A stretch of 64,000 nucleotides of DNA from Nitrosomonadales bacterium. GTDB taxonomy: Bacteria > Pseudomonadota > Gammaproteobacteria > Burkholderiales > Gallionellaceae. Below, one piece after another: positions 9,341 through 17,129 of the stretch. The notes below the pieces were generated by a model. It was not told the DNA's origin. It saw nothing but the letters and a program-made list of their open reading frames with translations, and did no database searches. The stretch covers positions 62,001-126,000 of the forward strand of contig JADKHS010000036.1 of the NCBI GenBank assembly GCA_016721605.1, in the 5' to 3' direction. The position numbers and the translations under genes are program-made. The number at the start of each line of letters is the position of its first letter. The first letter of the stretch is position 1.

Positions 9341-9371
9341 ATCTATAGGGTCAGACTCGATCGGCGATAAC
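9341..9371 (+). repeat. direct repeat at ATPase truncation point
   Basis: atctatagggtcagactcga then tcggcgataac matches 7754-7788 apart from a 4-base gap and a few changes. It sits exactly where ATPase similarity stops, suggesting that the truncation came about by recombination at this repeat. Confidence 0.6.
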
Positions 9372-9377
9372 GTGCCA

Positions 9378-9677
9378 TTACGTCGCCATCTCCTCAACTT
9401 CGCGCTCGATGCGATCTTTCAGTTCCGCTTCGGCAATCTTCAAATCATAACTCAGTTGCAAATTAAGCCAGGACTGTGCATCCGTACCGAAGTAGCGCGC
9501 CAACCGCAATGCGGTGTCGGGCGTGATCGAGCGGCGCTCCTTGACTATCTCGTGCAGCCGCGTAGCGGGCACGCGCAATGCCTGCGACAGCGCATGAACA
9601 CTCATGCCCATCGGCACGATGTATTCTTCGCGCAATATTTCTCCCGGATGTACCGGGCGCATTTTATTTTTCACCAT
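9378..9677 (-). CDS. higA: HigA-type antitoxin, module 2
   Basis: A 99-residue antitoxin with the HigA layout: MRPVHPGEILREEYIVPMGM, a helix-turn-helix around HALSQALRVPATRLHEIVKE, ITPDTALRLARYFGTDAQSW and an acidic C-terminal helix. It is clearly related to module 1 but diverged through most of its length, so the two are separate acquisitions or an old duplication rather than a recent copy. It follows its toxin gene by 10 bases. Confidence 0.9.
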   Translation of the reverse strand: MVKNKMRPVHPGEILREEYIVPMGMSVHALSQALRVPATRLHEIVKERRSITPDTALRLARYFGTDAQSWLNLQLSYDLKIAEAELKDRIEREVEEMAT

Positions 9678-9687
9678 ATTGATCTCC

Positions 9688-9966
9688 TTAGTGATAATCG
9701 ACTATCTCGACATCGGACACGTCGCCATTCTTGAACTTGAAACATATACGCCATTGGTCGTTTACTCGGATGCTCCATTGCCCTTTGCGATCTCCCCGCA
9801 AGGCTTCAAGGCGATTGCCCGGTGGCGCGCGGAGAAAATCCAGCGTGGCTGCTGCGTCGAGTTGCGTCAGCTTGCGTTCGGCTACTGCCTGAATCGTGCG
9901 GAAGCGCCGCGGACTGCCACCCTCAAACAGAGCCTGAGTATCTTTGCAGTTAAACGACTTAATCAT
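9688..9966 (-). CDS. higB: HigB-type toxin, module 2
   Basis: A RelE/HigB-superfamily mRNA interferase. The core reads NRLEALRGDRKGQWSIRVND then QWRICFKF and ends DVEIVDYH. I start at the ATG giving MIKSFNCKDTQALFEGG, the normal HigB N-terminus (IKSF...T..LFEG); an earlier in-frame start at 10002 would add 12 residues without family support. The 92-residue length fits. The toxin precedes the antitoxin, as in module 1. Confidence 0.9.
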   Translation of the reverse strand: MIKSFNCKDTQALFEGGSPRRFRTIQAVAERKLTQLDAAATLDFLRAPPGNRLEALRGDRKGQWSIRVNDQWRICFKFKNGDVSDVEIVDYH

Positions 9967-10006
9967 AACGTTCAAGATATTACGCCAGGCGTTATATGTC
10001 AATGAG

Positions 10007-10056
10007 CTCGGTAGGTTAGGCTGAATGAAATGAAGCCCAACATTTCACCGCTCACC
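10007..10056 (+). repeat. dispersed palindromic repeat, copy 2
   Basis: Matches 82-126, with four extra bases in the palindrome (taggctgaatga here). The better-preserved arm structure suggests this is nearer to the original form. It lies just upstream of the higBA-2 operon. Confidence 0.65.
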
Positions 10057-10176
10057 TTAACCATCTTCTCCATCACTCATTTGACCAGCCTAATTATTCT
10101 TACCAATTATTCTTGCAATAATTTTAAACATGTTTGCCTTAACCGCCACATTCAACCTGCAAACGCTCTCGGGGCC

Positions 10177-10259
10177 AGGTCTATATTCATAGCATGATTC
10201 ATCACACGGTCAGCTTTTTCCTTATCCAGCTTGGGTTGCGTCGGCAATCCAGTATGGCG
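10177..10259 (-). repeat. parE 3' end shared with 6713-6795
   Basis: Source-like copy of the 83-base duplication. It covers the last 19 codons of the parE-type gene and about 25 bases downstream. The remote copy has lost the rest of the gene. Confidence 0.7.
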
Positions 10260-10496
10260 AATACGGTAACTTCGTCGTTAGAGACTCGATAATAAACAGC
10301 GAATGGAAAGCGTTTGGAGAGTAGCCGATGGTAGCCCAGCACTATGTGGTGTATGCCCGCAAAGTAGGCGAGTGAATCAATGTCGGAGTAGAGCGTGTCC
10401 AGAAAAATTGGTGCCGAGGCCGTCGGCTTGTGCTTCATAGAAACGGTGGCCTTGTTCGAGATCGCTTTCTGCGGCGCTGAGGATTGTTATCCTCAT
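10202..10496 (-). pseudogene. ParE/RelE-type toxin, one-base frameshift
   Basis: The C-terminal part (FPFAVYYRVSNDEVTVFAIL, CRRNPSW) is diagnostic of ParE-like toxins. The start, ATG at 10496 giving MRITILSAAESDLEQGHRFY, is in another frame; the two join if one A of the five-A run at 10403-10407 is removed (GLGTNF then LDTLYSDIDSLAYF), giving 97 residues, the family norm. The ATG overlaps the antitoxin stop (ATGA). The shift may be a sequence error, but the partner antitoxin carries independent damage, so the module may really be dead. Confidence 0.75.
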
Positions 10497-10708
10497 GAGA
10501 CGTTTATCTTGATTCTTTCTTTAGCTTCTTCCCAGCTTGATACGATTACTTTTTCCGCATTCAGGGCAGTTTCGCGCTCATTGAGTATCTCGCCATGCCA
10601 TGCCGGAGATTCGAGTTTTTCTTAGTTGCCAGCCATGTCCGCCCAGAGCATTTCCATCAAATCCAGTTTCTGGGTGAACGAAAGCTGTGCAATGGGAACG
10701 TTTATTGA
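10493..10708 (-). pseudogene. addiction-module antitoxin remnant
   Basis: Upstream of and overlapping the parE-type gene, one frame reads VPIAQLSFTQKLDLMEMLW, then SPAWHGEILNERETALNAE and SWEEAKERI, which fits the short helical antitoxins found with ParE-like toxins (TIGR02574-type). An in-frame TAA at 10622-10624 interrupts it in the middle. No start codon exists because the 3' end of a group II intron directly abuts codon two or three (about 10708). Unlike the homopolymer shifts elsewhere, these lesions look like real inactivation. Confidence 0.65.
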
Positions 10709-11045
10709 ATCGAGTAGGAGGCAGGATCACTCCTGCCGTCCTCTCAGGTTCATTAAACATGCTGGAAACGCTGCTGTATATCCAGCAGCGAAACCAACCC
10801 CAGTGCATCAAAGAAGCGTTTTGAATGCGTAACGTTCATATGGCTTGCTCCGGCGTTCCACCAAGGGCCACGTTCGTTGCCTGCCGATTTCCGTGCGCGC
10901 ATTTCATTCAAACCCACTGCTTGCAGTTTCCTGTTCCGGGTCGCCGGCCGCTTCCATTGCCGCCATAGCAGACAACGGAGTTTACACCGTATTCTTTCCA
11001 CCAGTTTTCCAGAAGTCCACGTGAAACGTTTAGCCAGTTTATTAG
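10709..11045 (-). mobile_element. group II intron, 3' remnant
   Basis: On the minus strand the intron maturase C-terminus (see next entry) is followed at about 10750-10709 by a run typical of a group II intron 3' end: GAGAGGACGGCAGGAGTGAT then CCTGCCTCCTACTCGATT, a bulged hairpin ending in the usual ...CTACTCGAT. The intron end touches the start of the antitoxin remnant, so it inserted in or at its first codons. The 5' part of the intron, including most of the reverse transcriptase, is missing; an IS630 element begins at 11063. Confidence 0.75.
10753..11001 (-). pseudogene. group II intron maturase, C-terminal fragment
   Basis: Only the last 80-odd residues of an LtrA-type reverse transcriptase/maturase remain. 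CLLWRQWKRPATRNRKL and ARKSAGNERGPWWNAGASHM, then FDALGLVSLLDIQQRFQ, are the standard C-terminal X-domain and tail sequences. Weak similarity continues to about 11040. The catalytic YADD domain is absent, so the intron cannot move by itself. Confidence 0.85.
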
Positions 11046-11062
11046 CGGCCGTTGAGGCTGTG

Positions 11063-12197
11063 GTAATTAAATTTATACATCAATAGTACAATAATTACCC
11101 AATCAAAAAAACCGCGGAGGTAATTCATGTCACGACCACCGCGAGGCCAGGATGTGCTTGATAGCGCACTCCAAGCCATTACTTCAGCGATGACGATTGA
11201 ACAGTTACGACAAGCACAGGCAGTAGTCCTGCCACTGCAATACGGCATGAGTCTGGAGCAAACAGCACAGGCCATCGGATTGTCCAAAGGTTGGGCGTGT
11301 CGTTTGCGTAACCAGTTTATTACGGGTGGCGCCGTAGGCGATAAAGGCAAGTCAGTGCGCGGAGGGAGACACCGAGAACACTTCACCCCTGAGCGCGAAG
11401 CCGAACTGCTCAAACCGTTCTTGGAGTCTGCCAGTATCGGCGGCATTTTGGTAGTCAGCCAGATCAAGCCTCAACTCGAAATGGCGCTGGGACGGGAGAT
11501 GGCGCTGTCATCGGTATACAAATTGCTGCATCGATACAACTGGCGCAAACTCGCACCTGACAAAAGGCATCCGCAAAGTAATCCTGTGGCACAGGAAGAC
11601 TGGAAAAAAATTCCCCGAAACACTTGCCGAAATCCGCCAGAACTGGGCCAAAAACGAACCGATCCGACTGATGTTTCAGGACGAGGCACGTTTTGGGCGC
11701 ATCAACGACGTGCGTCGGTGCTGGGCTCCCAAGCCCGCACGGCCACTATGCCAAGCTATGCTGACCCATGAGTACACCTACGCCTACGCGGCAGTAGAGG
11801 CCAAAAGTGGGGAGCTCGATTCCTTGATCTTGCCATACGTCAATACCGACTGCATGCAGTTGTTTCTCGATGAGGTGGGTGCGCGTCATTCCAGCGACAA
11901 AATCGTAATGGTGCTCGATGGTGCCGGCTGGCACTCCAGTCGGTTACTCCAACCGCCACAGAACATGAAACTGTTACCTTTGCCACCCTATGCTCCTGAG
12001 TTCAATCCAGTCGAACATGTGTGGGACGAATTGCGTGAGAAACACTTCCATAACCGCGTCTTCGATAGTCTCGATGCACTGGAGGATCAGCTCGAAGTGG
12101 CCTTGCATACCTTCGAGAACAATGCGCCAATGGTCAAGTCAATTGTGGCTTGGGAATGGATTGGGTTAGTGCTTTATTGAGTTAGAAATGGAATTAC
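11063..12197 (+). mobile_element. IS630-family insertion sequence
   Basis: Ends pair imperfectly: gtaattaaatttata near 11063 and the complement of gtaattccatttcta ending at 12197. The element is 1.13 kb with one transposase gene, normal for IS630. It sits at the broken end of the group II intron remnant, so the order of events was toxin-antitoxin module, intron, then IS630. Confidence 0.75.
11127..12180 (+). CDS. IS630-family transposase
   Basis: The N-terminal part is a helix-turn-helix (MSLEQTAQAIGLSKGWACRL); the C-terminal part holds the DDE triad: FQDEARFGR, MVLDGAGWHSS and PYAPEFNPVEHVWDELR. The frame breaks at a seven-A run (11604-11610). Removing one A joins EDWKK to FPETLAEIRQNWAKNEPIR and gives a continuous 350-residue protein, a normal length. 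IS630 members sometimes use programmed shifting at A-runs, but the many similar shifts in housekeeping genes here make a sequence error equally likely. Confidence 0.9.
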
Positions 12198-12316
12198 TAT
12201 AACGGGTGGCCGCGAGTTAAAGGCAGCACTAAAAGTTGCCGGCCTAATCCACCATTCAAGTGGGCTACACCAACACTTGCCCTGTAATTTAAACATTATG
12301 CTTCAGGAAAACTCCG

Positions 12317-12739
12317 ATGAAACCACGGATTAACCTCATTACGCTCGGCGTCGATGACCTGGAAAAATCGCTACATTTTTATCGCGATGGCTTGGGTCTC
12401 CCAACACAAGGCATCATAGGCTCCGAATTTGAGCACGGAGCAGTTGCCTTCTTTGACTTGCAGGCCAATCTGAAACTCGCGCTTTACCCACGCAAAAGTC
12501 TCTCAACAGATTCGGGGCTGCCCTTGGGAAAGCCAAGCACACTTGGGTTCAGCATTGGCCATAATGTTTCTTCAAAAACTGAGGTCAACCAGATAATGGA
12601 ACAGGCAAAAAATGCCGGGGCTACCATCGTAAAATCCGCCCAAGATACTTTTTGGGGCGGCTACGCAGGCTATTTCCAAGACCCTAATGGCCACCTATGG
12701 GAAATTGCCTGGAACCCGCAGTGGCCGATCCCAGAGTAA
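12317..12739 (+). CDS. VOC family (glyoxalase-like) protein
   Basis: A 140-residue protein of the vicinal oxygen chelate superfamily, with the two beta-alpha-beta-beta-beta units: VDDLEKSLHFYRDGLGLPT at the start and GGYAGYFQDPNGHLWEIAWN at the end, the latter with the conserved metal-ligand Glu. Members act as dioxygenases, glyoxalases or resistance proteins; the substrate cannot be told. It stands alone after the mobile-element region, with no recognisable partner. Confidence 0.85.
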   Translation: MKPRINLITLGVDDLEKSLHFYRDGLGLPTQGIIGSEFEHGAVAFFDLQANLKLALYPRKSLSTDSGLPLGKPSTLGFSIGHNVSSKTEVNQIMEQAKNAGATIVKSAQDTFWGGYAGYFQDPNGHLWEIAWNPQWPIPE

Positions 12740-12754
12740 GGCAGAGCATGTCCC

Positions 12755-12880
12755 TCAATAATTAATAAAGCGCTTCTTGTCGGACAAGGTCAAATCTCCA
12801 TGCAAACGATACACGCGGCGATAAAACTGGGCATCATCCCAACAGCGGTTTAATTCAACGAATATTAGGTCGTTACGCAA
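12755..12880 (-). CDS. possible 41-residue hypothetical protein
   Basis: The minus strand is open from TTG at 12880 to TGA at 12755 and reads well (WDDAQFYRRVYRLHGDLTLS, DKKRFINY). The composition is protein-like, and the frame continues open upstream to a stop near 12947 with no ATG. It may be the tail of a longer broken gene. I do not recognise the family. Confidence 0.25.
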   Translation of the reverse strand: MRNDLIFVELNRCWDDAQFYRRVYRLHGDLTLSDKKRFINY

Positions 12881-12960
12881 ATTTATAAACGTTCGGGTTG
12901 ATGAGCCAATAGAACAAGCTATAATAGCTGTCTTTATAGTATCTTAACGACAATAAACCC

Positions 12961-13184
12961 ATGCCAAACGACGATAAACTGACACCTAGTAACGAGCAGC
13001 CTATACCTGTTACCGGCAAGGCATCTAAAAAAGACATTCCCATGATTCCGATGGAAGACTGGGATCTTGATGACAATCCTCCCATGGTTCCGGCTTACCC
13101 GGATGTTCCCAAGGCGCTCAATGAGAACCCCAATCCAATCGCTGACCCCAGAAATTATCCTAAGAAAAAACCAGTCAAGCGTGA
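12961..13184 (+). CDS. hypothetical proline-rich acidic protein
   Basis: From ATG 12961 the frame encodes a short hydrophilic, proline- and aspartate-rich protein (PMIPMEDWDLDDNPPMVPAY) without membrane segments or cysteines. As written the frame runs on to 13275, through the start of the Old Yellow Enzyme gene. If the six-A run at 13165-13170 lost one A, the native protein would instead end KKKTSQA with a TGA at 13182-13184, just before the next start; this is my preferred reading but is inference. Family not recognised. Confidence 0.5.
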
Positions 13185-13209
13185 ATCCAGCCCTTCCGGG
13201 TGGACAGAT

Positions 13210-14292
13210 ATGTCACATATTCTGCCACCAGAAATACACCCCTTATATAGGAAAGGTTGGCTCCGGCGCGCTTGAGCTGAATAACCGCGTTGTTATGGCG
13301 CCCATGACCCGCAGCCGGGCTGGGCTAGGCAACGTGCCGAATGCGATGAATGCAATGTACTACTCTCAACGCAGTTGTGCTGGCCTGATGATTTCCGAAC
13401 CCACCCAAGTTTCTGCCCAAGGAATTGGTTATCCGGGCACACCGGGCATAACCACCCGCGAACAAATAGACGGCTGGAAAATGGTGACGGCCCACGTTTC
13501 CCAGAACGGGGGCAAGCTTTTCATGAACCTATCACATGTTGGCCGAATCTCACATCCATCGTTGCAGCCATTCCAAAGTTTGCCAGTCGCACCTTCTGCT
13601 ATCCAACCGGCAGGGGAGGTTTTCACCCCTAAAGGGATGGTGCCGTACGTTGCGCCCCGCGCACTTGAAATTGCTGAAATGGCGGGCATCGTCGAGCAAT
13701 ATAGGCAAGCTACGCTTAATGCCGAAGAAGCGTGGTTGGACGGCATAGAAATCGATGCCGCGAATGGATATCTGCTCGACCAATTTTTACGGGACAGTAC
13801 GAATCAACGGACGGACGAGTATGGTGGCTCAATCGAGAACCGCTGCCGCTTGCTGTTTGAAGTAATTCAAGCGGTATGTACTGTGTATCCATCGCAAAAA
13901 GTTGGGGTTCGTCTGTCCCCAGTCAATCCGTTAAATGATATTTTCGACTCAGCACCGCAAGAAACCTTCGAATACGTCGTCGAACAGTTGAATCGTTTCA
14001 ACCTGGCTTATATACATATCGTTGAGGAACATTCTTCGACATTCGATTTTAAGCGCTTACGAAGCTTATTCAGGGGCAAATACATAGCAAATGGCGGTTA
14101 CGATGCGGAACGTGCCGAGAAAGCAATTGTTGAAAAAACCGCTGATTTCGTATCATTCGGCGCACTATTTATTGCCAACCCAGATTTACTGCTGCGGCTG
14201 CGGGAACGTCAGATTACAACGTTCCAGATCTAGCAACATTCTACGGCGGCGAAGCCGCTGGCTATATTGATTATCCCTCGCTGCCGTTTTAG
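13210..14292 (+). CDS. Old Yellow Enzyme / alkene reductase
   Basis: An FMN-dependent NAD(P)H:enone reductase of the NemA type. Recognisable stretches are ALELNNRVVMAPMTRSRAG, SHVGRISHPSLQP, NGYLLDQFLRDSTNQRTDEY and the C-terminal FMN site ANGGYDAERA. Two compensating shifts are inferred: one within the first 20 codons (MSHI at 13210 is out of frame with GALELNN) and one near 14210, after which VPDLATFYGGEAAGYIDYPS restores the family C-terminus, ending at 14292. The total, 360 residues, is the family norm. Oddly, the motif normally HGANGY reads DAANGY and the usual QLWHVGR reads NLSHVGR, so the flavin/substrate pocket is altered. Confidence 0.85.
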
Positions 14293-14513
14293 TGTCACAG
14301 TAATAAGGAAATTTTTATTTGGCAGCGGCGATAAAAAATTATTCAACATCCAACAGAATAGTTTTACATGTCACATTCCGCTGCACTAACCGTCCCTAAT
14401 GACAGAAGAACGCTCAGGATAACTGGAACCAATTAAATTAATAATGATTTATAAGGTTCCAGTCCAGCCTATCAGTTCCACAAGCTCATGAACTCAATAA
14501 CGACAAAGTAAAC

Positions 14514-14866
14514 TTGATTAAAAATATTGCCATTGTGATGGCAGTATTATTCGCTCTCTGTGCTGCTTATATGTGGTTTGCTTTTACCTGGAGTTACTCA
14601 ACTGGTGAACGGGCTGGATATGTTCAAAAATTTTCAAAAAAAGGGTGGGTATGTAAAACATGGGAAGGTGAATTAAGTATGATGTCCCTTCCTAGCCAAG
14701 TGCCTGAGAAATTCGTCTTCACTGTACGAAACAATACCATTGCTGAAAAGATCAACCGAAGCCTTGGCAAAAAAGTGGCTCTCAATTACGATCAATACAA
14801 AGGGCTTCCAACCAGTTGTTTTGGGGATACCGAGTTTTTGTTTCCGATGTTAAAGTTATTGAATAA
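14514..14866 (+). CDS. conserved hypothetical single-span membrane protein
   Basis: TTG start at 14514, then an N-terminal membrane anchor (IAIVMAVLFALCAAYMWFAF) and a small exported or periplasmic domain with GYVQKFSKKGWVCKTWEGEL and a conserved SCFGDTEF near the end. Similar proteins of unknown function are common in betaproteobacteria. The open frame continues past the natural end; one extra T in the five-T run at 14835-14839 restores EFFVSDVKVIE and a stop at 14864-14866 (117 residues). Confidence 0.65.
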
Positions 14867-14914
14867 TACATTCTTGACTCTTTTTGCCAAAACCATTCGT
14901 AACCAATTAAACAA

Positions 14915-14947
14915 ACAAAAGCTGATCTAATTTAGATCAGCTTTTGT
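14915..14947. terminator. bidirectional rho-independent terminator
   Basis: A 14-bp perfect stem, acaaaagctgatct with its complement at 14934-14947, closes a 5-base loop. The stem has A-rich and T-rich flanks, so it can act on both strands. It lies between the convergent membrane-protein gene and metK. Confidence 0.85.
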
Positions 14948-15011
14948 TTTCCAGCCACATAAACGACTTTTATTTCTAACGAACCATGCGGGTTCTATCT
15001 TTTGCAAAAAC

Positions 15012-16175
15012 TTATAGCCCGGCATCCGCACGTAGGGCAGCGGCCTTGTCTGTTGCTTCCCATGTAAACCCTGGTTCTTCACGGCCAAAATGGCCGTAAG
15101 CAGCAGTATTAGTATAAATTGGACGCAATAGATCGAGCATTTGCACAATGCCTTTAGGCCGTAAGTCAAAATGTTTTTTAACCAACTCCGCAATCTTCTC
15201 GTCAGAAATTTTACCAGTACCATAACTGGTAACCCAGACACTGGTAGGTAGCGCCACGCCAATCGCATAGGAAATCTGGATTAAACACTTACTGGCCAAA
15301 CCAGCAGCGACGATGTTCTTGGCAATATAACGGCCAGCATAAGCCGCAGAACGATCCACTTTGGATGGGTCCTTCCCGGAAAATGCACCGCCACCGTGTG
15401 GAGCTGCGCCACCGTATGTATCCACAATAATTTTGCGCCCTGTCAAACCGCAGTCGCCTTGCGGGCCACCGATAACAAAACGGCCAGTGGGATTTACCAG
15501 ATACTTGATGTCACCTTTGATTAATTCCTGTGGTAACACAGGCTTAATAATATCTTCAATTACAGCTTCGCGAATGGTCTCTAACGACATCTCGGGAGAG
15601 TGCTGGGTCGATAACAATACCGTGTCGATAGCGCATGGCTTACCATCCATATAACGGATGGTAACTTGCGCTTTAGCGTCAGGGCGCAGCCAATTCAAGC
15701 GGCCATCACGGCGCAGTTGCGACTGGCGTTCGACCACGCGGTGCGCGAGATAAATCGGCAGTGGCATCAACGTAGGGGTTTCATCGCAAGCATACCCAAA
15801 CATCAGGCCTTGATCGCCCGCTCCCTGATCCATGTATTCGTGGGACGCACGATCAACACCTTGGGCGATATCCGGACTTTGCTTGTCATACGCAACAAGC
15901 ACGGCACAACCTTTGTAATCTATGCCGTATTCGGTATTATCATAGCCGATTCGTTTGATGCAATCGCGTGCCACGTTGATATAGTCCACATTAGCGCTGG
16001 TGGATATTTCACCGGCAAGCACAACAAGGCCAGTGTTAACTAATGTTTCAGCTGCTACTCGAGCATAGGGGTCTTGCGCTAGAATAGCGTCCAGAATGGA
16101 ATCGGAAATTTGATCCGCAACCTTGTCGGGATGACCTTCAGATACTGATTCGGATGTAAACAGAAATTCACTCAT
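15012..16175 (-). CDS. metK: S-adenosylmethionine synthase
   Basis: MetK makes S-adenosylmethionine from methionine and ATP in the cytosol. The 387-residue sequence has GHPDKVADQISD near residue 15, GAGDQGLMFGYA, the P-loop-like GGGAFSGKDPSKVDRSAAY and the C-terminal FTWEATDKA. I start at MSEFLFTSESVSEGHPDK (16175) rather than four codons upstream, because that is the family N-terminus. The 70-base gap to the divergent lpxL-type gene must hold both promoters. A short stretch near residue 315 (ALPTSVWVTSYGTGK) is less conserved than usual but in frame. Confidence 0.97.
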   Translation of the reverse strand: MSEFLFTSESVSEGHPDKVADQISDSILDAILAQDPYARVAAETLVNTGLVVLAGEISTSANVDYINVARDCIKRIGYDNTEYGIDYKGCAVLVAYDKQSPDIAQGVDRASHEYMDQGAGDQGLMFGYACDETPTLMPLPIYLAHRVVERQSQLRRDGRLNWLRPDAKAQVTIRYMDGKPCAIDTVLLSTQHSPEMSLETIREAVIEDIIKPVLPQELIKGDIKYLVNPTGRFVIGGPQGDCGLTGRKIIVDTYGGAAPHGGGAFSGKDPSKVDRSAAYAGRYIAKNIVAAGLASKCLIQISYAIGVALPTSVWVTSYGTGKISDEKIAELVKKHFDLRPKGIVQMLDLLRPIYTNTAAYGHFGREEPGFTWEATDKAAALRADAGL

Positions 16176-16244
16176 GGCGCCCCGCAATATAGGTTAGTTG
16201 AGAACATAGTCCATTATAGCAATAACTCGGTTGTAATTACCCTC

Positions 16245-17129
16245 ATGATATCCTCCCTTGTAGCCTGGTTATTCAATTTGATAGCGCATTTACCACTGAG
16301 TGTGTTACATCGTCTAGGCGCCGTGCTGGGCAAATTAACTTATAGCCTGTCCGATAAGTATGCCTCACGATTACGCGAAAACCTTAGTACTGCATGGAAA
16401 GGCCGTTCCGAGGCGGATTTTCGTAAAATTTTAAACGCCAACATAGCTGAAACAGGCAAGGGGGTGGCTGAATTACTGTGGATTTGGTGCCGGCCTTTAG
16501 CAGAGGTAACCGCTAGCATCAAAGCATGCTACGGCTGGGAGCATATTGAGGCGGCACGTGCACGTGGCAAAGGGATAATTTTTTTAACCCCACACCTGGG
16601 TTGTTTCGATGTGTCAGCCCTATATGTCGCTGAACATATGCCACTCACCGTGCTCTATCGCCCACCCAAGCTAATCTGGCTAGAACAAGTAATGCGTAGC
16701 GGTCGCGAGCGGGCCCAATTGCGGCTAGCGCGTACCGATGTGGGTGGAGTGCGCCAATTGTATAAAGCACTCAAGCGGGCTGAAGCAATAGGGCTTTTGC
16801 CAGATCAGGTACCCGGCAATGGGGAAGGGGAGTGGGCAGACTTCTTCGGGCGGCCAGCCTATACCATGACGCTGATTGGGCGTTTGGTGCAATCCAGCGG
16901 CGCATCGGTAATCATGACATCCGTCGAACGATTGACGCATGGGTCAGGATATATCCTGCGCTTCACACCGCTGGAATTCGTTGTTGATTTACCCATAAGC
17001 AGGCAGATCAATGCGGCCCTGGAAAAATTGGTGCTCATAAATCCTGCACAATATTTGTGGAGTTATAATCGTTACAAGACGCCAGCAGGCGTTAAGCCCG
17101 CCATGAAGCAAGAAATAAATCCGATATGA
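16245..17129 (+). CDS. lipid A biosynthesis acyltransferase (LpxL-type)
   Basis: An inner-membrane acyltransferase that adds a secondary acyl chain to lipid A. The 294-residue protein begins with a membrane anchor (MISSLVAWLFNLIAHLPL) and has the catalytic HX4D motif HLGCFD near residue 117, followed by the family sequences LYRPPKL and LLPDQVPG with GEWADFFG. It overlaps the next, related gene by 4 bases (ATGA), so the two are co-translated. Whether it is the LpxL- or LpxM-position enzyme cannot be told from sequence. Confidence 0.93.
   Translation: MISSLVAWLFNLIAHLPLSVLHRLGAVLGKLTYSLSDKYASRLRENLSTAWKGRSEADFRKILNANIAETGKGVAELLWIWCRPLAEVTASIKACYGWEHIEAARARGKGIIFLTPHLGCFDVSALYVAEHMPLTVLYRPPKLIWLEQVMRSGRERAQLRLARTDVGGVRQLYKALKRAEAIGLLPDQVPGNGEGEWADFFGRPAYTMTLIGRLVQSSGASVIMTSVERLTHGSGYILRFTPLEFVVDLPISRQINAALEKLVLINPAQYLWSYNRYKTPAGVKPAMKQEINPI

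Noticed and set aside
7646..9371. Integron attC sites around toxin-antitoxin modules
   Set aside because: The repeats lack the GTTRRRY core pairs and imperfect palindrome of attC, and no integrase is present.
11013..11028. parS-like CCACGTGAAAC
   Set aside because: Four mismatches to consensus, not palindromic at the left side and inside the group II intron remnant; chance.
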